Below are positions 21,600 to 33,190 of a stretch of DNA of 64,000 nucleotides, in pieces (within the stretch, counting starts at the first letter, position 1; each line of letters starts with the position of its first letter). The notes beneath the pieces were generated by a model, which saw nothing but the letters and a program-made list of their open reading frames with translations, was not told where the DNA came from and made no database searches. The stretch lies in NCBI GenBank assembly GCA_036245805.1, contig BTRK01000003.1:42797215-42861214 (forward strand), written 5' to 3'. The stretch comes from Pristionchus mayeri (taxonomy: Eukaryota > Nematoda > Chromadorea > Rhabditida > Neodiplogasteridae). Made by a program: the position numbers and the translations under genes.

Positions 21600-23060
21600 A
21601 AGATGAGAGGGTGAGCAATCGATAACTGATCCGATTAGAGACCAACCTCGCTTCGCAGCTCCTTCAGCGGTGTTCGCTGTTGCGCTTGGTGCGTGGAGGT
21701 GCGAGCAATGGCAATCCTCGCCTTCTTGTTAGTGTGTGAGTGGTACAGCTGTGGCTAACGGGGTCTCGCCAAGCAAAAACTCGTCTCTGAAATGTAAAAC
21801 AATTAACGAAAGCGCTAGAATATGATATCAATATGTGATTCAATAGTACGCAAAAACGAGAAATTAATTCAATAATTCAAAGACGCGCGCCGCTGGAAGG
21901 GAATCACTTTAGAGTACGTACTCCCGAGAGAGGCGGGAGAGGGAGAAGTACGGGGGAGTGGTTGATCAGTGTCCCCCGCGGGCTGAGAGAAAGAAAGCGC
22001 ATTGCTAGAGCGACAAGGCAAGAGAACGCCAGTGAAAATTAGCAAGCTTTTCGTTTCAATTTTAGTAAAAACACGCATTGATGAGTAGTTAGGGTTGTTC
22101 TGCTCAAGTACATTGGACATAAAACACAAAAAAACGAGGAAAACGCGAGAAAACGCCGATGGCGGAAGGGCGCCGCCAAAGCCAACAACTTTTACAAAAT
22201 GCCCGCACCTTACTCACAAAGTACAGTACTACCCCACAATGTACTACACGAACAGTTTTTCAAATTTGTTATTTTCAAGCTGTATTTTCAATACGAAACT
22301 TATTTTTAATATTTTTTAGTTCAAATATATGTTTTCAATCGAAGATGACTAGCGATATTCAAAATTATATAAATTTTTAAAAATAAAACTTTCTGACCAT
22401 AGGATTCCTTTAAAGGGACCCTGCAGAGAACGAACATTTGAACTTATATTAAGCTACTCGATATTTTATGTCAATATTTAAATAAATTAAATTTTTAAAA
22501 AAATTCCTGTTTTCATAAAAAAATAAATACAATTGTGGTGTGTTTACAAAAGGCAGCGTGCATGGTGTGCCAAGCGGCCCCGCCAAAATCAAATTACTTC
22601 CACACCACTGCACTCTGGAATTTTGCCAATTCCGCTTGGCTTCAATTGTCCCATTTTCTGCCCATTTTCTCACGTTTTTGATTGTTTGATTCCGCCAAAT
22701 TGCTGCTCTAATACTACCCAATGTTCCTTTACGTCGATTTATGGTGAATTCCTTATATTTCATGCAGATACTGGCGTCAGGATAAACTACAAACACCATC
22801 AATGTCTGCAGGTTTATGATCGACAACCCTCAGGAAGGTGAGCGATAAATTCCCAAATTCTATTTGCGTATATGGCGCGATTAGCATTCAAAATGACGAA
22901 ATCAAATTGCTCTCTCGGCCGGCTCACCAGCCACTTTCGATTCCTTGTGGCTCGCCGAGCGGTCTTGTATGCTTGTCCTGCTCCGCTCACCAATATTTGC
23001 GAAAGTAAGCGCACCTTAGCAGCGTCCTAGGTTACTCATACCGCTTTTAAGTATGTCCTA
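21600..23060. other. Stretch without a recognisable gene
   Basis: Mostly AT-rich DNA between the esterase start and the decayed gene to the right. A short exon-like segment on the - strand (about 21650-21725, ending CTGCGAAGCGAG before a GT) could be a 5' exon of the esterase remnant. CCTTTAAAGGGACCC near 22408 contains the same TTTAAAGG seen at the ends of the 15.9-kb insertion. I found no supportable coding exon elsewhere. Confidence 0.4.
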
Positions 23061-23079
23061 ATTGCAGGGCGGTTATCAC

Positions 23080-26000
23080 GAAAGAGGAAAAAACTGAAGC
23101 AGTCTACGACGTTATCGCTTCAAACGTCGTCTCTCCGCATTATGGCTCAGGTAAGCGTTCTTAGTTGCGTTTTTATATTTGACTTGAACGGCATTAGAAT
23201 TTGAACTGGGTAACTTAGCCCTTTTGAATATTACTTTTGCTTGACTATAGTTGAATATTGCGTCTCCCGCGCATCATCGCGAACTGTTAAAATGGCGGGA
23301 TACGGTGATTTATCGACCGGTATTGTAGTAGGTCGGTTCGAGTTGGGCGCGCATACGAACATCGACGTGAAGAACGACCGCTGCATCGTCAACCGATAGA
23401 ACGACGCGAACATCTTCCAGGTGAATATCCTTTTAAATATGCATGAGTCCTCTCGCTGTGCGGTTGGTGCTCAATAACTGCGATCTATTCTTATTTTTTG
23501 GCTTAACTGTTTAATTAATTTAAATATATTTGACGATGTAAACTGCAGCGTGCGTCGCGTCAATCGATTATCGATCGACAGCACGCGACACGCGCGAGTC
23601 GGCTCTCTTCTGAGCTCTCGAGGCGAAGCCGGGAAAGATAGTGGCTGTTTCCCGTCGTCCATCTCCTCACACAGGTTAACCCTCCCCTCCTTCTTGTCAA
23701 TAAACAACCTCGAGAGAAAGTTCTTTATGTGTAGCACCGTTTGACTTTATTTCTGATTAGCTGAAAGTTTATGGATTTTCTAAAAGTTTTGCTTCCCAGA
23801 GGGTCGAGTGTTCATTATGACACCTCCGGCTCTCTGGGTCGCCAATCGCCTCGCCTTTCTCCTACACTCGGGCGAGCTTTTCAAATAACTTGCACGTAAT
23901 ATTTTTATCATTCATTGCAAATGCGATTTACGAAAATGTCAGATTCATTTTTACTCGTTTCTCTCGCGGGGCGCGGTTGACTCTGTCCAACCCGAGTTTT
24001 GATTAGGTTGTTTTACTGATTTAAATATATTTAATGTTGTCGTCTCTAGGATCTCGTGGGTGTGAATTCGCCCGGATTGAGCGATGGTACTGGCGCGATT
24101 ACGCCTGTGAAGAAGGAAGAGGTAAGTACTGTTACTTGGACTAGTTTCTTATATATTTTTATCCTAGGTTCGACTTTTTTTTCTTTTGTGTAATGCTTGA
24201 ATACCCTCTTCATTTTTTTCGCTCAAAAAATGTCTCATTATAACTAGTGTTTATTGTTAGCTACACATCCATTGATGACACATCATTGCAGTCGTCTCCG
24301 ATGGTTCCTCGTCAGGTGGCTGTCGTCAAGCATGAGACGGGACTGCTCCAATCTCACGCGGTCATGCTCGTTGCCGAGCGTTCGCCCTAACCACCACCTC
24401 TCTTGTCTCCGTGAGTTATCATCTTCTGAAACACGAAAGTTGCTAGCTTTAAAATAAAATCCTGAAGTTGCTCATGGGCGTTAAAATAGCTAGGAAAAGC
24501 ATTAATTGATAGCATTTGTGTAAGTCGTAATTCAATGTCAAGCCTGATTATTTTAATTTTGATTTTAATTTCTGTGACCCATTCGTAAAAGAGATACAAA
24601 AAAAAGATCTCAAATTTGGAATATTTTCAGGACGACGAGGGTCTCGACGATGACGTCACTTCCTCCTCCTTCTGTCCCTCCTCGCTGCTCCTCGACTAAG
24701 ACGAGAATCCAGATGACGTCAGTGACGAGCAAGGATTCGACTATGGAGATGAGGGAGGAATAAGAGGAGGGGAGAGTGATGAATGAAGAAGAAGAAGATA
24801 CGGAGGAGGAGGATCAGAGGTAGGTCCATTCTCCCTATTCTCATTCTGATTCCACTGGCTCGGGAAATTATTTGCTTATGTGTACTACTACTTTCGTACT
24901 ACTTTCATTTGTCAATGATTTGATAAATTCATGAGTCGCGTTCAGTTTTAATCAATGTCTTCAGTCCGGCTCTCTCTGACCCCTCGCTTTCGTTGGAGAA
25001 CGACGTCTTCGTTCCTCACGAGGAGAGATCGTCGACGACGATTGGCCAAGGAGATCAGAGAGGTCAGTTAAAGAGAGCGAACCAAGAATAGCCATTTCTG
25101 ATGGTCTTTCTAGTACTCGAATTATGAGAACTTCACAAGCAATGTATTCTTTGCAAGTAATCGTTAAATAATATTTCATCTATGGTATATTTCATCTAGT
25201 AATCGTTAAATAATATTTCATCCCTCCCATCTCCACTCTCTTCCCCGTCCTTCCTCCTTTTCCTCCATTGCTTCAACTTCCCGATGGATTACAGCAATTG
25301 ATCGGTCAGCCATTGTTCTTCTCTGATTCTCTCCACATTCTTTCGAGAGACTCGTCCCTCCAAAGATTAGCCAAGATCATCCAGCACGCTCGCAGATCTA
25401 TCGGAGTTGGTGCTGCAGCAGCAACATGAGTTCGCGACGATGCAGCACATGCAGCAGATGACTCTCTTCAATCCCATGCTGCACATCGAGGTTGGTTCAG
25501 CTAGAAGACAATTCACTTGCTCATCCTAATCTTGTCGTGAAGAGTGAATCCCTTTTATTTGCAGCAGTGGTTCGGTGTACATCCTCCCCTTCTGTTGCAT
25601 CCTCTGCAGAGAGCAGGAGATGAACTGGCACATGAGTGAGAATGGAGAAGAGGAAATTGATGTAGTCAATGGAGGAGAGGACGGGTGAGTGAGGGGAATG
25701 GGCAAAAAATAAATTACTTTGCTAATGTGTTGAAATTGTTGGTTGGAATAGAAATAACAACTCTGCTGAAATATTTATCTGAGCTGTTTCTGATATTTTA
25801 TTAGTTCTTTGGGGAATTTAATACTACTGCTGATCGTTTCTTCTAGACACGAGTACACTCCCGTTCTCCCACTGAGAAGATTCCGGAAGATGACGCCATC
25901 AAGATAGAAGAGACTGTCCGCGAAAGAGTCCAGAAAATCGTCGCTTCTTACTCGAATAAGACTCGCAGGTTCGTGATTGGCGTATATCAACTGTGTTGGA

Positions 26001-26160
26001 AATAACACAGATCAATTATCGAATACACTGCTAGCGTTGAGACATCAGAAATTTCTAATAACTAAGAGGAGCATATATATTTAGCTTTTCGAAGAGGGCG
26101 AATAAGCAGCGACCGTCTCGATTGGTTCTCACGAGGAGACAGAAGAACATATTCAGGTTC
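23080..26160 (+). pseudogene. Decayed multi-exon gene of unknown family
   Basis: A series of segments bounded by good acceptors and donors: about 23068-23151 (TKEEKTEAVYDVIAS), 23251-23420, 24051-24121 (VNSPGLSDGTGAITP), 24292 on, 24631 on (acidic), 24965-25061, 25376-25491 (ELVLQQQHEFATMQH, Gln/Met-rich), 25848-25970 (IKIEETVRERVQKIV) and 26085-26155 (basic). In-frame stops interrupt at least two: TAG in the 23251 segment near 23397 and TAA in the 24631 segment near 24698. Composition suggests a nuclear protein with acidic, Gln-rich and basic parts. I do not recognise the family, and the assembly of exons is tentative. Confidence 0.35.
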
Positions 26161-26279
26161 ATTCTTATCTTTCCATCTATTTGTTTTGGGAATAACTTCA
26201 ACCCGACTTGTACCATTCCGAGAAGCGAGGGTAACTCTTCATACCCTGTGCAGGACTTAGATGGGTAATACGTTAATTT

Positions 26280-28995
26280 TTACTCACAGCCCACCACGCC
26301 TTTCTGAGCGATTTTTGGGCGTGCCAAAAGTCCCTCTTTGACTCGATTCCTTTTAGCTTAGGATTCTCGCGGATGCGCTTGTCCACGCTCGCATTTGAGT
26401 CGGTGACACGGGCTCTGATTAAATGAAGCGATATACTTTGGTAGCTGGAAACAAAGTTGCCTAGGAAGTTACGGTATGCGAAGAGCATACCGTACAAGCA
26501 TAGGTTACAGTAGTTAGATGGGTTACGGTATGGAAACATTACGATAGGAAGGGAGTTTGGATACAACATGTTATTCTAAATCCTTGTTGAGCATTATCTG
26601 AATTATACCTGATGCTAAAGCCATCATCAACTAGTTCCACCAGCGCCTTCTCCGAGCCTACTGTTTCAATCCGACATGAGACTCCACCTATAATTGTACT
26701 TTCTAGATAACATTTACTACATAATTATAATATGCCCTATTTCCTCATCCTTCGTGGAGAGGGATACTGCAGCGATGGCGAGGCCAAGGGCGCAATCGAA
26801 TACGGTAACTTTCCCGTTATTGGATGTCCAGCCAGGGTGGGCAAACTGCCCATCGAGTGCCACAACAATCCCTTCCTCCTATTTTGAGTTATTTCCAATG
26901 AAATTCTGATATGACTAAAATACCGGCGCAACATATTTTGAGAGATCACGTGTTAGTCTCTCCCATCTCAAGTACACTCGATCGATCGAAATACAGGCAT
27001 AGAAACGAATGATGTCCCGCATAGACCGTTCCTTCGGGATCGCAATAGAGAGGAGATCACATTGATCAATGAGTCTCTGTAAGAACATTTTGGATAAGAA
27101 ACCACAACTTGACAGGTCACCATGATCGACAAGCCAGTTATGAAAGCGGAAACGGGCAGAGCCTGATTCATTTCATAAACTCGAATTTTCCCTCTGCCCC
27201 TTTTCGGCTGACTGTCCCATCGGAAGTGCTTCTTGCATCCGGTGCACGAGTAGGTCACCCATAGTGCGCTGGCCTTTTGCCTCCATTGCACACTTATCGG
27301 ATCGATTAGTGCACCACACTCTTGGCATCTACGAAAGGGCATGTCAATCATGGGTTTCGCAGTCAGAAAATATGACGAGTGCACTGTAGTATCCTCTTCT
27401 TCCTCCTCTTCTGTATCTGATTCGCTCTGATAGGAAACTTGTGAGAAACGAAATGAGGAGTCCTTCAATATTTTTTTTGGTTTGCCCCATTCTAGAGCTA
27501 ACCTTTCTCTCTACAGTAGGAGCACTTGAGATGGTCGATATTAATCTCTGAGGTACTACACCATCCATTGCAGAACTTTGAGAGGCGATCACAAGCTGCG
27601 ACACCGACAGAGGAGTCGCATCGGGAGTCTGGATTTTTTTCGTTCGATAATTTATTGCATTGATAAGTAGGTACTATACTGATTCTAGTTTAGACATACA
27701 ATTGGTATTCGATGAGGAGTCATGACAACCAGGCAAATCCAATATTTCGGTGCCTGGTAATAACATATCACTATCAGAGCGGTATCATTATGTGAAAGAT
27801 ACCATATTCTTTAAACTAGCCCGAAACTGTTCTGGAGAACACGGAACATATTTTAGTGGTTTTTTCTCAATCTTTCCATCCTTTTGATACAGCCTTCCCA
27901 CCCTTCCCTGACCTACCCTTCCCTCTTAGTGGCGTCGTCGAAAACACATGTACAGAACCATCAACATCCTATTTCTGTCACATAAAGGCACTCGCATCGA
28001 TGGTCTAGTGGCAGGATCCCTGCCAAGCAGGAGGCCCGGGTTCGGTTCCCGGTCGATGCACCGTTGTGTGAACAGGAATAGGATGTAGGTGATCTCATAT
28101 TGGCTAACGTAACCCGGAGATAACTTGGACCCGCAAGGGATAGTGCGATTTGTGACAGTTAAAACCAGTAATACAAGTTCCCGAAAATTGTTTTGATTAA
28201 ATTGGAGTTGCCTGGTTGTTATACCCCACATCCAGTACTGCCTTCTCATCATTATATTTCCACTTCACTCGTTAAATATCTATTGACATGTATTTATACA
28301 TGCTTCGATTGTTATATTTTTTGAGTATAATAAAGATTTCAAAATGTATTGTGTACCTTCCCTTCACCGTCAATTGGCTGCTCGCTCAGCGACTGTTGAT
28401 CATCATCCCCCACATCATAAACGTCTTCGCCCTAATATAGTGATCACAATAATATGTGGATACTATTTTTGAGCACAATGTTAAACTTCCTCTATGATAA
28501 ATGCTAATAATGTGTCATTTGTTCTCACATGTGTCTCATTCCCTTCGAGTGTCCCTCCGCCTTCGTCACTATCCACGCGAACTACAGCAGATGAAGAAGA
28601 AGGTAGGTCAGTCCGGCGCCGTTTCTATGAGAGAGATAGCGGTCGTAGTTTTCCCTAAGGCAACTACTATCTCAGTTACCCCATTATCTAGCTCGTCGCT
28701 TGACGGAACGGGAGCCTCAAGAACATTATTAAATTTAGAAAATAGGCTCGGTTCAACTATATTCTACCTCTATCGGAAGGCCGTCTGCTCCAAAATGTGC
28801 TTCGCACCACCGAATGTCCTCCTTATTTGCCACTCTCTCACGAAACACCTCTAGTTCGCGCAAGGCCTCCTCTTCACTGAGACCAAGAGACGTCACCCAA
28901 ACAAGCTGATGATATTTCTTCAAATTGGCAGGAAAACAGCGCGTTTTTTGCCGATTGTGCGCCACATCTGGCGCACCGTCTCTTCCGTTGTGTGA
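26280..28995 (-). pseudogene. THAP-domain, DDE transposase-like gene, copy 2, truncated
   Basis: Leftward paralog of the 14105 gene. The THAP exon ends at 28768 and shows CARCG, then FPANLKKYHQLVW and RWCEAHF. The two halves are in different frames because of a run of six T (28944-28949 on +); one fewer base would restore the domain. Further exons: 28431-28357 (acidic), 27628-27503, about 27466-27116 (RRCQECG ... SCTGCKKHF), about 27082-26950, then about 26880-26745 (VVALDGQFAHPGWTSNN, first Asp), about 26685-26610, and about 26435-26285 (VTDSNASVDK second Asp, then RDFWHAQKSL). The exons that carry the conserved Glu and the C-terminus in copy 1 are absent before 26160. It is clearly diverged from copy 1, so not a recent duplicate. 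Confidence 0.72.
27994..28060 (+). tRNA. tRNA-Gly (GCC) with 4-base deletion, probable pseudogene
   Basis: The acceptor arms GCATCGA and TCGATGC pair perfectly, the T arm CCGGG-TTCGGTT-CCCGG is intact, and the D arm region GGTCTAGTGGCAGGATC is normal. The anticodon arm reads CCCTGCCAAGCAGG and leaves a loop of only three bases. Adding one CTGC unit would give a normal 5-bp stem and the loop CTGCCAA with anticodon GCC. Total length is 67 instead of the usual 71. It lies inside an intron of THAP-DDE copy 2, inside a longer inverted repeat (ACATCCTATTTCTGT at 27965 against ACAGGAATAGGATGT at 28073). Confidence 0.8.
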
Positions 28996-28999
28996 GTAT

Positions 29000-29612
29000 A
29001 CAACTGATAGCAGGTTTGATGAAGATTAGCAACGCGACGTTGTTAACCGAAACCACTTAAAAATCACAAAATAGGCATAATGAGCGACAAATTGAGGTTA
29101 ATCAATCATCATCGGCGCAAAACGTTGCACTAGCGTAATACACAGCGCTGGTAACCAATTTATTAAAGAAACTACGGGGACATTGCAAGAAAACCGATGT
29201 TTGTCGATGGAAATGATGATTCGCAACGATCGTAAATCCACATATCTACGCCTATTTCGGTGCCAAACGAGCTGCGACACTCAGCTACAGCGCTGGGAAC
29301 CAAAACAATCCAGAAAAAACAGTGTAAACCAGTGAAAATTGAATGAAAACCTAGCAAAACGGGGGCCTCGTCACGTCGTGCCGTTGTTACGGGCAATCGA
29401 TCAAGAGCGTGCATTCAAAAACGACGAGGTTAGTGAAACCTCGCCGACCGCCTCAAGCACCATCAACCGATAAGTGTTTTTATTATTTGTGAATTTTTAA
29501 AATTTATTTTCGATATTTAAATATTTTTCAAATATTTTATTATATTAACAATATTTTCTAAAATGATCTTTACTACCAAATACATTGAAATCGTCAATCT
29601 ATGTAATATCCC
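29000..29612. other. Right end of the 15.9-kb insertion
   Basis: Lies upstream of THAP-DDE copy 2. It has a GC-balanced part with two imperfect repeats (CAGCGCTGGTAACC near 29140 and CAGCGCTGGGAACC near 29290) and then a 130-bp AT-rich stretch up to the junction. No gene is seen. It probably contains the copy 2 promoter and the element terminus. Confidence 0.4.
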
Positions 29613-30844
29613 TTTAAAGGCAGATGTGTTGTGCTACTTTCCGTGGGAAGGTTGTTGTTGGAAAATCATGACGATTCTTAATATAACCAATATACTGCAC
29701 TGTTTTTCATCTCACTTATTTGAGTAGTTATTAAATCGTATGCTTATTTGTGTTCCTTCAGAGCCAGTTGCGTGAGATGAAGATGCGGGCGGAACGAGCG
29801 GAGAATTTACTCGGTTTGTGCACTATATTGTTTTAATGTCACTTCCGCCTTTCCGCCTTGTTTCGTACTTATGACTGTGCAACATCCTTCCTTCCGTGGA
29901 GGGTAGGATATGACCATCTAGATATCGGCACAATAGCGATTTCCAAAGATGTTTCGTAACATGAACCTTTCCAGATTCGAGGCAAGGATGTCGGGATGAG
30001 CCGAAAGAGAAGGAGTTGGAGGAGAAGTGAGAAACATTTTTATTTTATTTAAATTGATTAAAATGTATTTTTAGAGTGAAGGAACTGGAGAAGGAGAAGA
30101 AGCGAACCAATAAGAAGTAAGAAGTTTTGATCTTGATATTTTTGAGCACCATTGTTTTCTATTTATGATGCATTAGGATATCGCTGAAAAACATAGTCAT
30201 TTTGGCACACATAAACTTCTACTATAAGAGTATAGAAGCCAACTGGTAGCTATGACAATATTTTCAAATGGGAAACATGACTTCCAGTTTTGGAGCGCAG
30301 AAACATCGTTATAGGAGTGAACGATAGAGCGAAACAAAAAAATTGTAGGATCGACAAACTGTCAGACCAATTGGAGAAGGAGAAGAATAGAGCCAGTGAG
30401 ATGGAGAAGAGGCAAGTTAGAACGTATTGCGCTGTTTTTCCAGTTTTCAAGCATCTCTAATTGTGTCCCTTTTTACGTTCCTGCATACTCTCCCACCAAT
30501 CAGTTTTTGTATTCTTCTTGCTCAATTGTCGCTTAATATTAATCGATTCTCTTCAGTGTGAGTGATCTGACGACCCAACTGGAAGAAGAGAAGGAAGGAA
30601 GAAGTCGATCCGACCAGAGGTGAGGCCATCGTATAGATAGCATTTGCTTAAACCTGTTGTTCATCTTATTAAGTATATTCGTTTTTCTTTAGAATCGTCG
30701 AGTTGACTCGCGAACTCGCAGTGCACAAGACATTGCCTAAGATGAAGAAGAATCTGGCTGCAGCGGGAACCTCGCCCGTGGTCTACACTTCCGCCCGTGA
30801 GCCTCTTTTGCATAGCTGTGCAAGGAACCGCTCAGGGGTAGGGC

Positions 30845-31360
30845 CTTCCGTAACCCGGTACCTTGGGTCAGATCCAGTTCCTTGGGTCAAACATTTTTCT
30901 AAAAATTTGAAATGAATCGTAAAATGACTCCAGAGTTATCAGAAATACGATAGTATACTTTGAAATAATTTTAGGATCGATTTTGGTTTTTTAGAAAAAT
31001 GTTTGACCCAAGGAACTGGATCTGACCCAAATAACCGGGTTACGGTAGTCACTTGGGTACTGTAGAATCGATTGGACAAGGTTTCAGAATTTTTAAAAAT
31101 AAAGTCATTCGGGTAGTGATATACGGTATCTGGGGGGTAAATTACTATCGATTGGTTTTGGTACTTTGACTTTTTAAAATAAAGTCAGTTCGCGATAATT
31201 GAGGGTTACGGTAGTCATATACGGTATCAGTCGCTACTGTACTATCGATTGGTTATGCTACTTAGTCTTGACCTACCCATGACTTACTATCGATTTTCAC
31301 CATGACCCCCTACTTGGTAGGGGGGGGGGCTTCCCGGGAAGCCCCCCCCCCGAGCGGGGA
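30845..31360. repeat. Foldback element FB1, second copy, left part missing
   Basis: Begins in GTACCTTGGGTCAGATCC and folds against GGATCTGACCCAAATAAC (31018 on), then continues with TACGGTAGT-type repeats and ends in ACCATGACCCCCTA followed by a G tract and its own C tract (31318-31352). Compared with the copies at 16513 and 54750 the outer left arm is absent. It lies in an intron of copy A. Confidence 0.7.
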
Positions 31361-31390
31361 TACGGAATTTTTATCAGCGCAACCGAAATT

Positions 31391-31692
31391 TGCGCAACGG
31401 AGCGCCGTTCACTTGAGAGTTGACATATATACTTGGAAGTCGGTTCATTGTTAACAGTATGTGCTGCCATACCTTTGGATATATAAATCTTATTACCAGG
31501 CGATATTGAGTTTCAACGTATAGGGGGTCATTGAAATGCACATTCCTTGACCCCCTATACGTTGATTTGGAGTGAAACTCAAGATCGCCTGTAAACAAGA
31601 ATTATATAAAGGTATGGCATCGCATACTGGTTTCAATGCAACAACTGCCAGGTTGATGTGCCAACTCAAGCGAACGGCGCTCCGTTGCGCAA
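31391..31692. repeat. Foldback element FB2
   Basis: Terminal inverted repeat TTTGCGCAACGGAGCGCCGTT (left) against AACGGCGCTCCGTTGCGCAAA (right), 21 bp and perfect. Internally GTATAGGGGGTCA pairs with TGACCCCCTATAC around 31518-31560, and AGGCGATATTGAGTTTCA pairs with TGAAACTCAAGATCGCCT. The internal part is shared with the 50285-50645 element, which has different ends. Lies in an intron of copy A. Confidence 0.75.
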
Positions 31693-33154
31693 ATGTCGTA
31701 TCTCCTCCCGAGAGCTTCCTGCACAGCTATGCTCTTTTGTATTTTTCGCCATTTGTATTTCTGGGAAAAATAGTTTTATGATATATATCATTCTAGATCC
31801 ACGCAACAACAACATCCTTCTCCTCATCAGCTCCAATGCGGAAAGCAGTAAGTGTAACAATGTGCCAATGGACTTGAAAATCAAAAATCGAGCAGATCCG
31901 AATAGATTCGGCACAGCCAAATAATTTCGATTCTCTAAATGTCTGCGTTTTGGGGAAATCGAATGTGCTGAAAACGATGGGCACACTCATTTTTCTCCTA
32001 GAACCTCCGTTGGCTCCAGAAGTCATCACGTTGAAAACATGTTTTCGCGCATGTCGCCGCAAAATGAACGAAAATGCAGTTTCTGAATCCTCGTCAGGGC
32101 GAATCCAAACATGTAACTCACTAAGCCGACTTAGGACACATAAAAAAAGTTGATTTTTAAAGATTTATTTTAGTAATTCATGAAAAATGAAGTGGATAAC
32201 CGTAATCAGTATCAAATTCTACCTCGGCAACCATATTTGCGTAATTTTAGCACATTCCGCAGTGCCTAGTCTTGCTCAATTCTTATGCAAACGGGCTCAT
32301 ATAAAACTTCTATTCAAGCGATCTCGATCGATGAAGCTGTCAAACAGTTTCGCGAGTCTCTGGAGAAGATCGGAGATGAGGCGAATCGATTCGCAGAAGT
32401 GGTAAATACTCAAGTTATGAAATGCCACAACTCTTGAATCAACAGTAATATTCAATTCGCTTATTTCTCTACAGCTATAACTTGTATATCAAAGCTCTAG
32501 CTAATCTTATTTTTTAAAATAAATTTTTGCCTTTTTCGACTGGCGACATCAAATGTCTCGCCTGCAGCATCATGCTGGCCAACAAGCTCTCATCAACCAC
32601 TTCATCTCTAAGAAGCACATCCAGACGGTGTGCTCTTTTTCTAATTACTTTGGATGAATTATGGAGAAAATTATCTAAATTAATTTTTTTAAATTAGGAA
32701 CATATCTCACAATTCTGATTATGTGGAGTGAACTATCGTGGAGCTATCATTTTAGAACACTGTTTTGCTCGATGGTGAATTTGGGACTATATTTTTCACC
32801 CTCTGAAGAGTGAAATGGCCAAGTCGAAAATGATGCACCTCCGAACTATTTCTTCTGACAGGTGCGTGCGATGAAGAACTGGCTGAACACGATGGCGCAG
32901 TACGCGTGGGCTGGCAAGCGGGGTGCAAACTAGCTCGAGGTGGAATAAGTCGGTGGTGGGAGTAGTACTGTAGTGATACGGTACTAGCCTAGTGCTGTTC
33001 GGTTGTTGATCCGTTCTTGATCTTTATTCTGTTATCTTGACCTACTCTTTCTGTTTGTTCACTCGGTTTTCTTGCTTGAAGAATATTAATCGAATTCTAT
33101 AGTTTGTTGTTTTCCGAAAGCTAAGTATAAAGTTCGTTGAAATATGAATTGTGG

Positions 33155-33190
33155 AAATTACAAAGCGACGTTCGTGACGTGCAAAGTAAA
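33155..33190 (+). promoter_or_regulatory. Conserved ACGT motif upstream of copy B
   Basis: GACGTTCGTGACGTGCAAAG lies about 115-140 bp before the copy B ATG and downstream of the copy A stop. It matches the motif GACACGTTCATGACGTGCAA found before copies C to G. It has an ACGT-N-ACGT-like dyad and is followed by a TGATTTG-type tail. Confidence 0.5.

Larger units (their letters stand above)
13718..29612. mobile_element. 15.9-kb insertion in intron 4 of copy A, with two THAP-DDE genes
   Basis: Left of 13718 the sequence matches copy C intron 4 up to GAATTTAAAG, and right of 29612 it resumes with AGGCAGATGTGTTGTGC, which is the next part of that same intron. TTTAAAGG is present at both junctions (13710-13717 and 29613-29620), consistent with an 8-bp duplication or with a TTAA-type target. 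Inside are a + strand THAP-DDE gene near the left end, a - strand THAP-DDE gene near the right end, and between them a dead esterase-like gene, a decayed unknown gene and MITEs. I see no convincing terminal inverted repeat beyond AGG at both ends, so whether it moved as one unit is inference. Confidence 0.6.
8992..32933 (+). pseudogene. Array copy A: coiled-coil/C2H2 family member, split by two large insertions
   Basis: Exon 1 8992-9027 (MDYSTPNNRRRK); exon 2 12936-13034 (DEIIVLDDAD core, ends KRRK); exon 3 13128-13199; exon 4 13524-13682 (Gln-rich helix); exon 5 29762-29813; exon 6 29975-30026; coiled-coil units 30075-30116, 30349-30411, 30557-30619, 30693-30796; then 31797-31847, 32319-32401, a finger exon ending 32627, and 32862-32933 with TAG. 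Intron 1 holds a LINE and intron 4 a 15.9-kb insertion; the sequence on the two sides of the latter rejoins exactly as in copy C intron 4. Lesions: the donor after exon 3 reads AT instead of GT (13200-13201), and the zinc-finger exon is 4 nt short between its Cys pair and first His, breaking the frame. Intron 8 uses a GC donor (GCAAGT at 30412). Almost certainly dead as a full protein. Confidence 0.8.

Noticed and set aside
22533..22841. A 102-codon Cys/Pro-rich open frame
   Set aside because: No domain, no splice context, and an equally long frame lies on the other strand. Nothing to support a gene.
27994..28060. A normal functional tRNA-Gly
   Set aside because: The anticodon arm would have a three-base loop, and four bases are missing relative to the standard fold.
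13718..29612. The 15.9-kb block as a Polinton/Maverick element
   Set aside because: Size and AG...CT-like ends fit loosely, but there is no DNA polymerase B, integrase, ATPase or long terminal inverted repeat.
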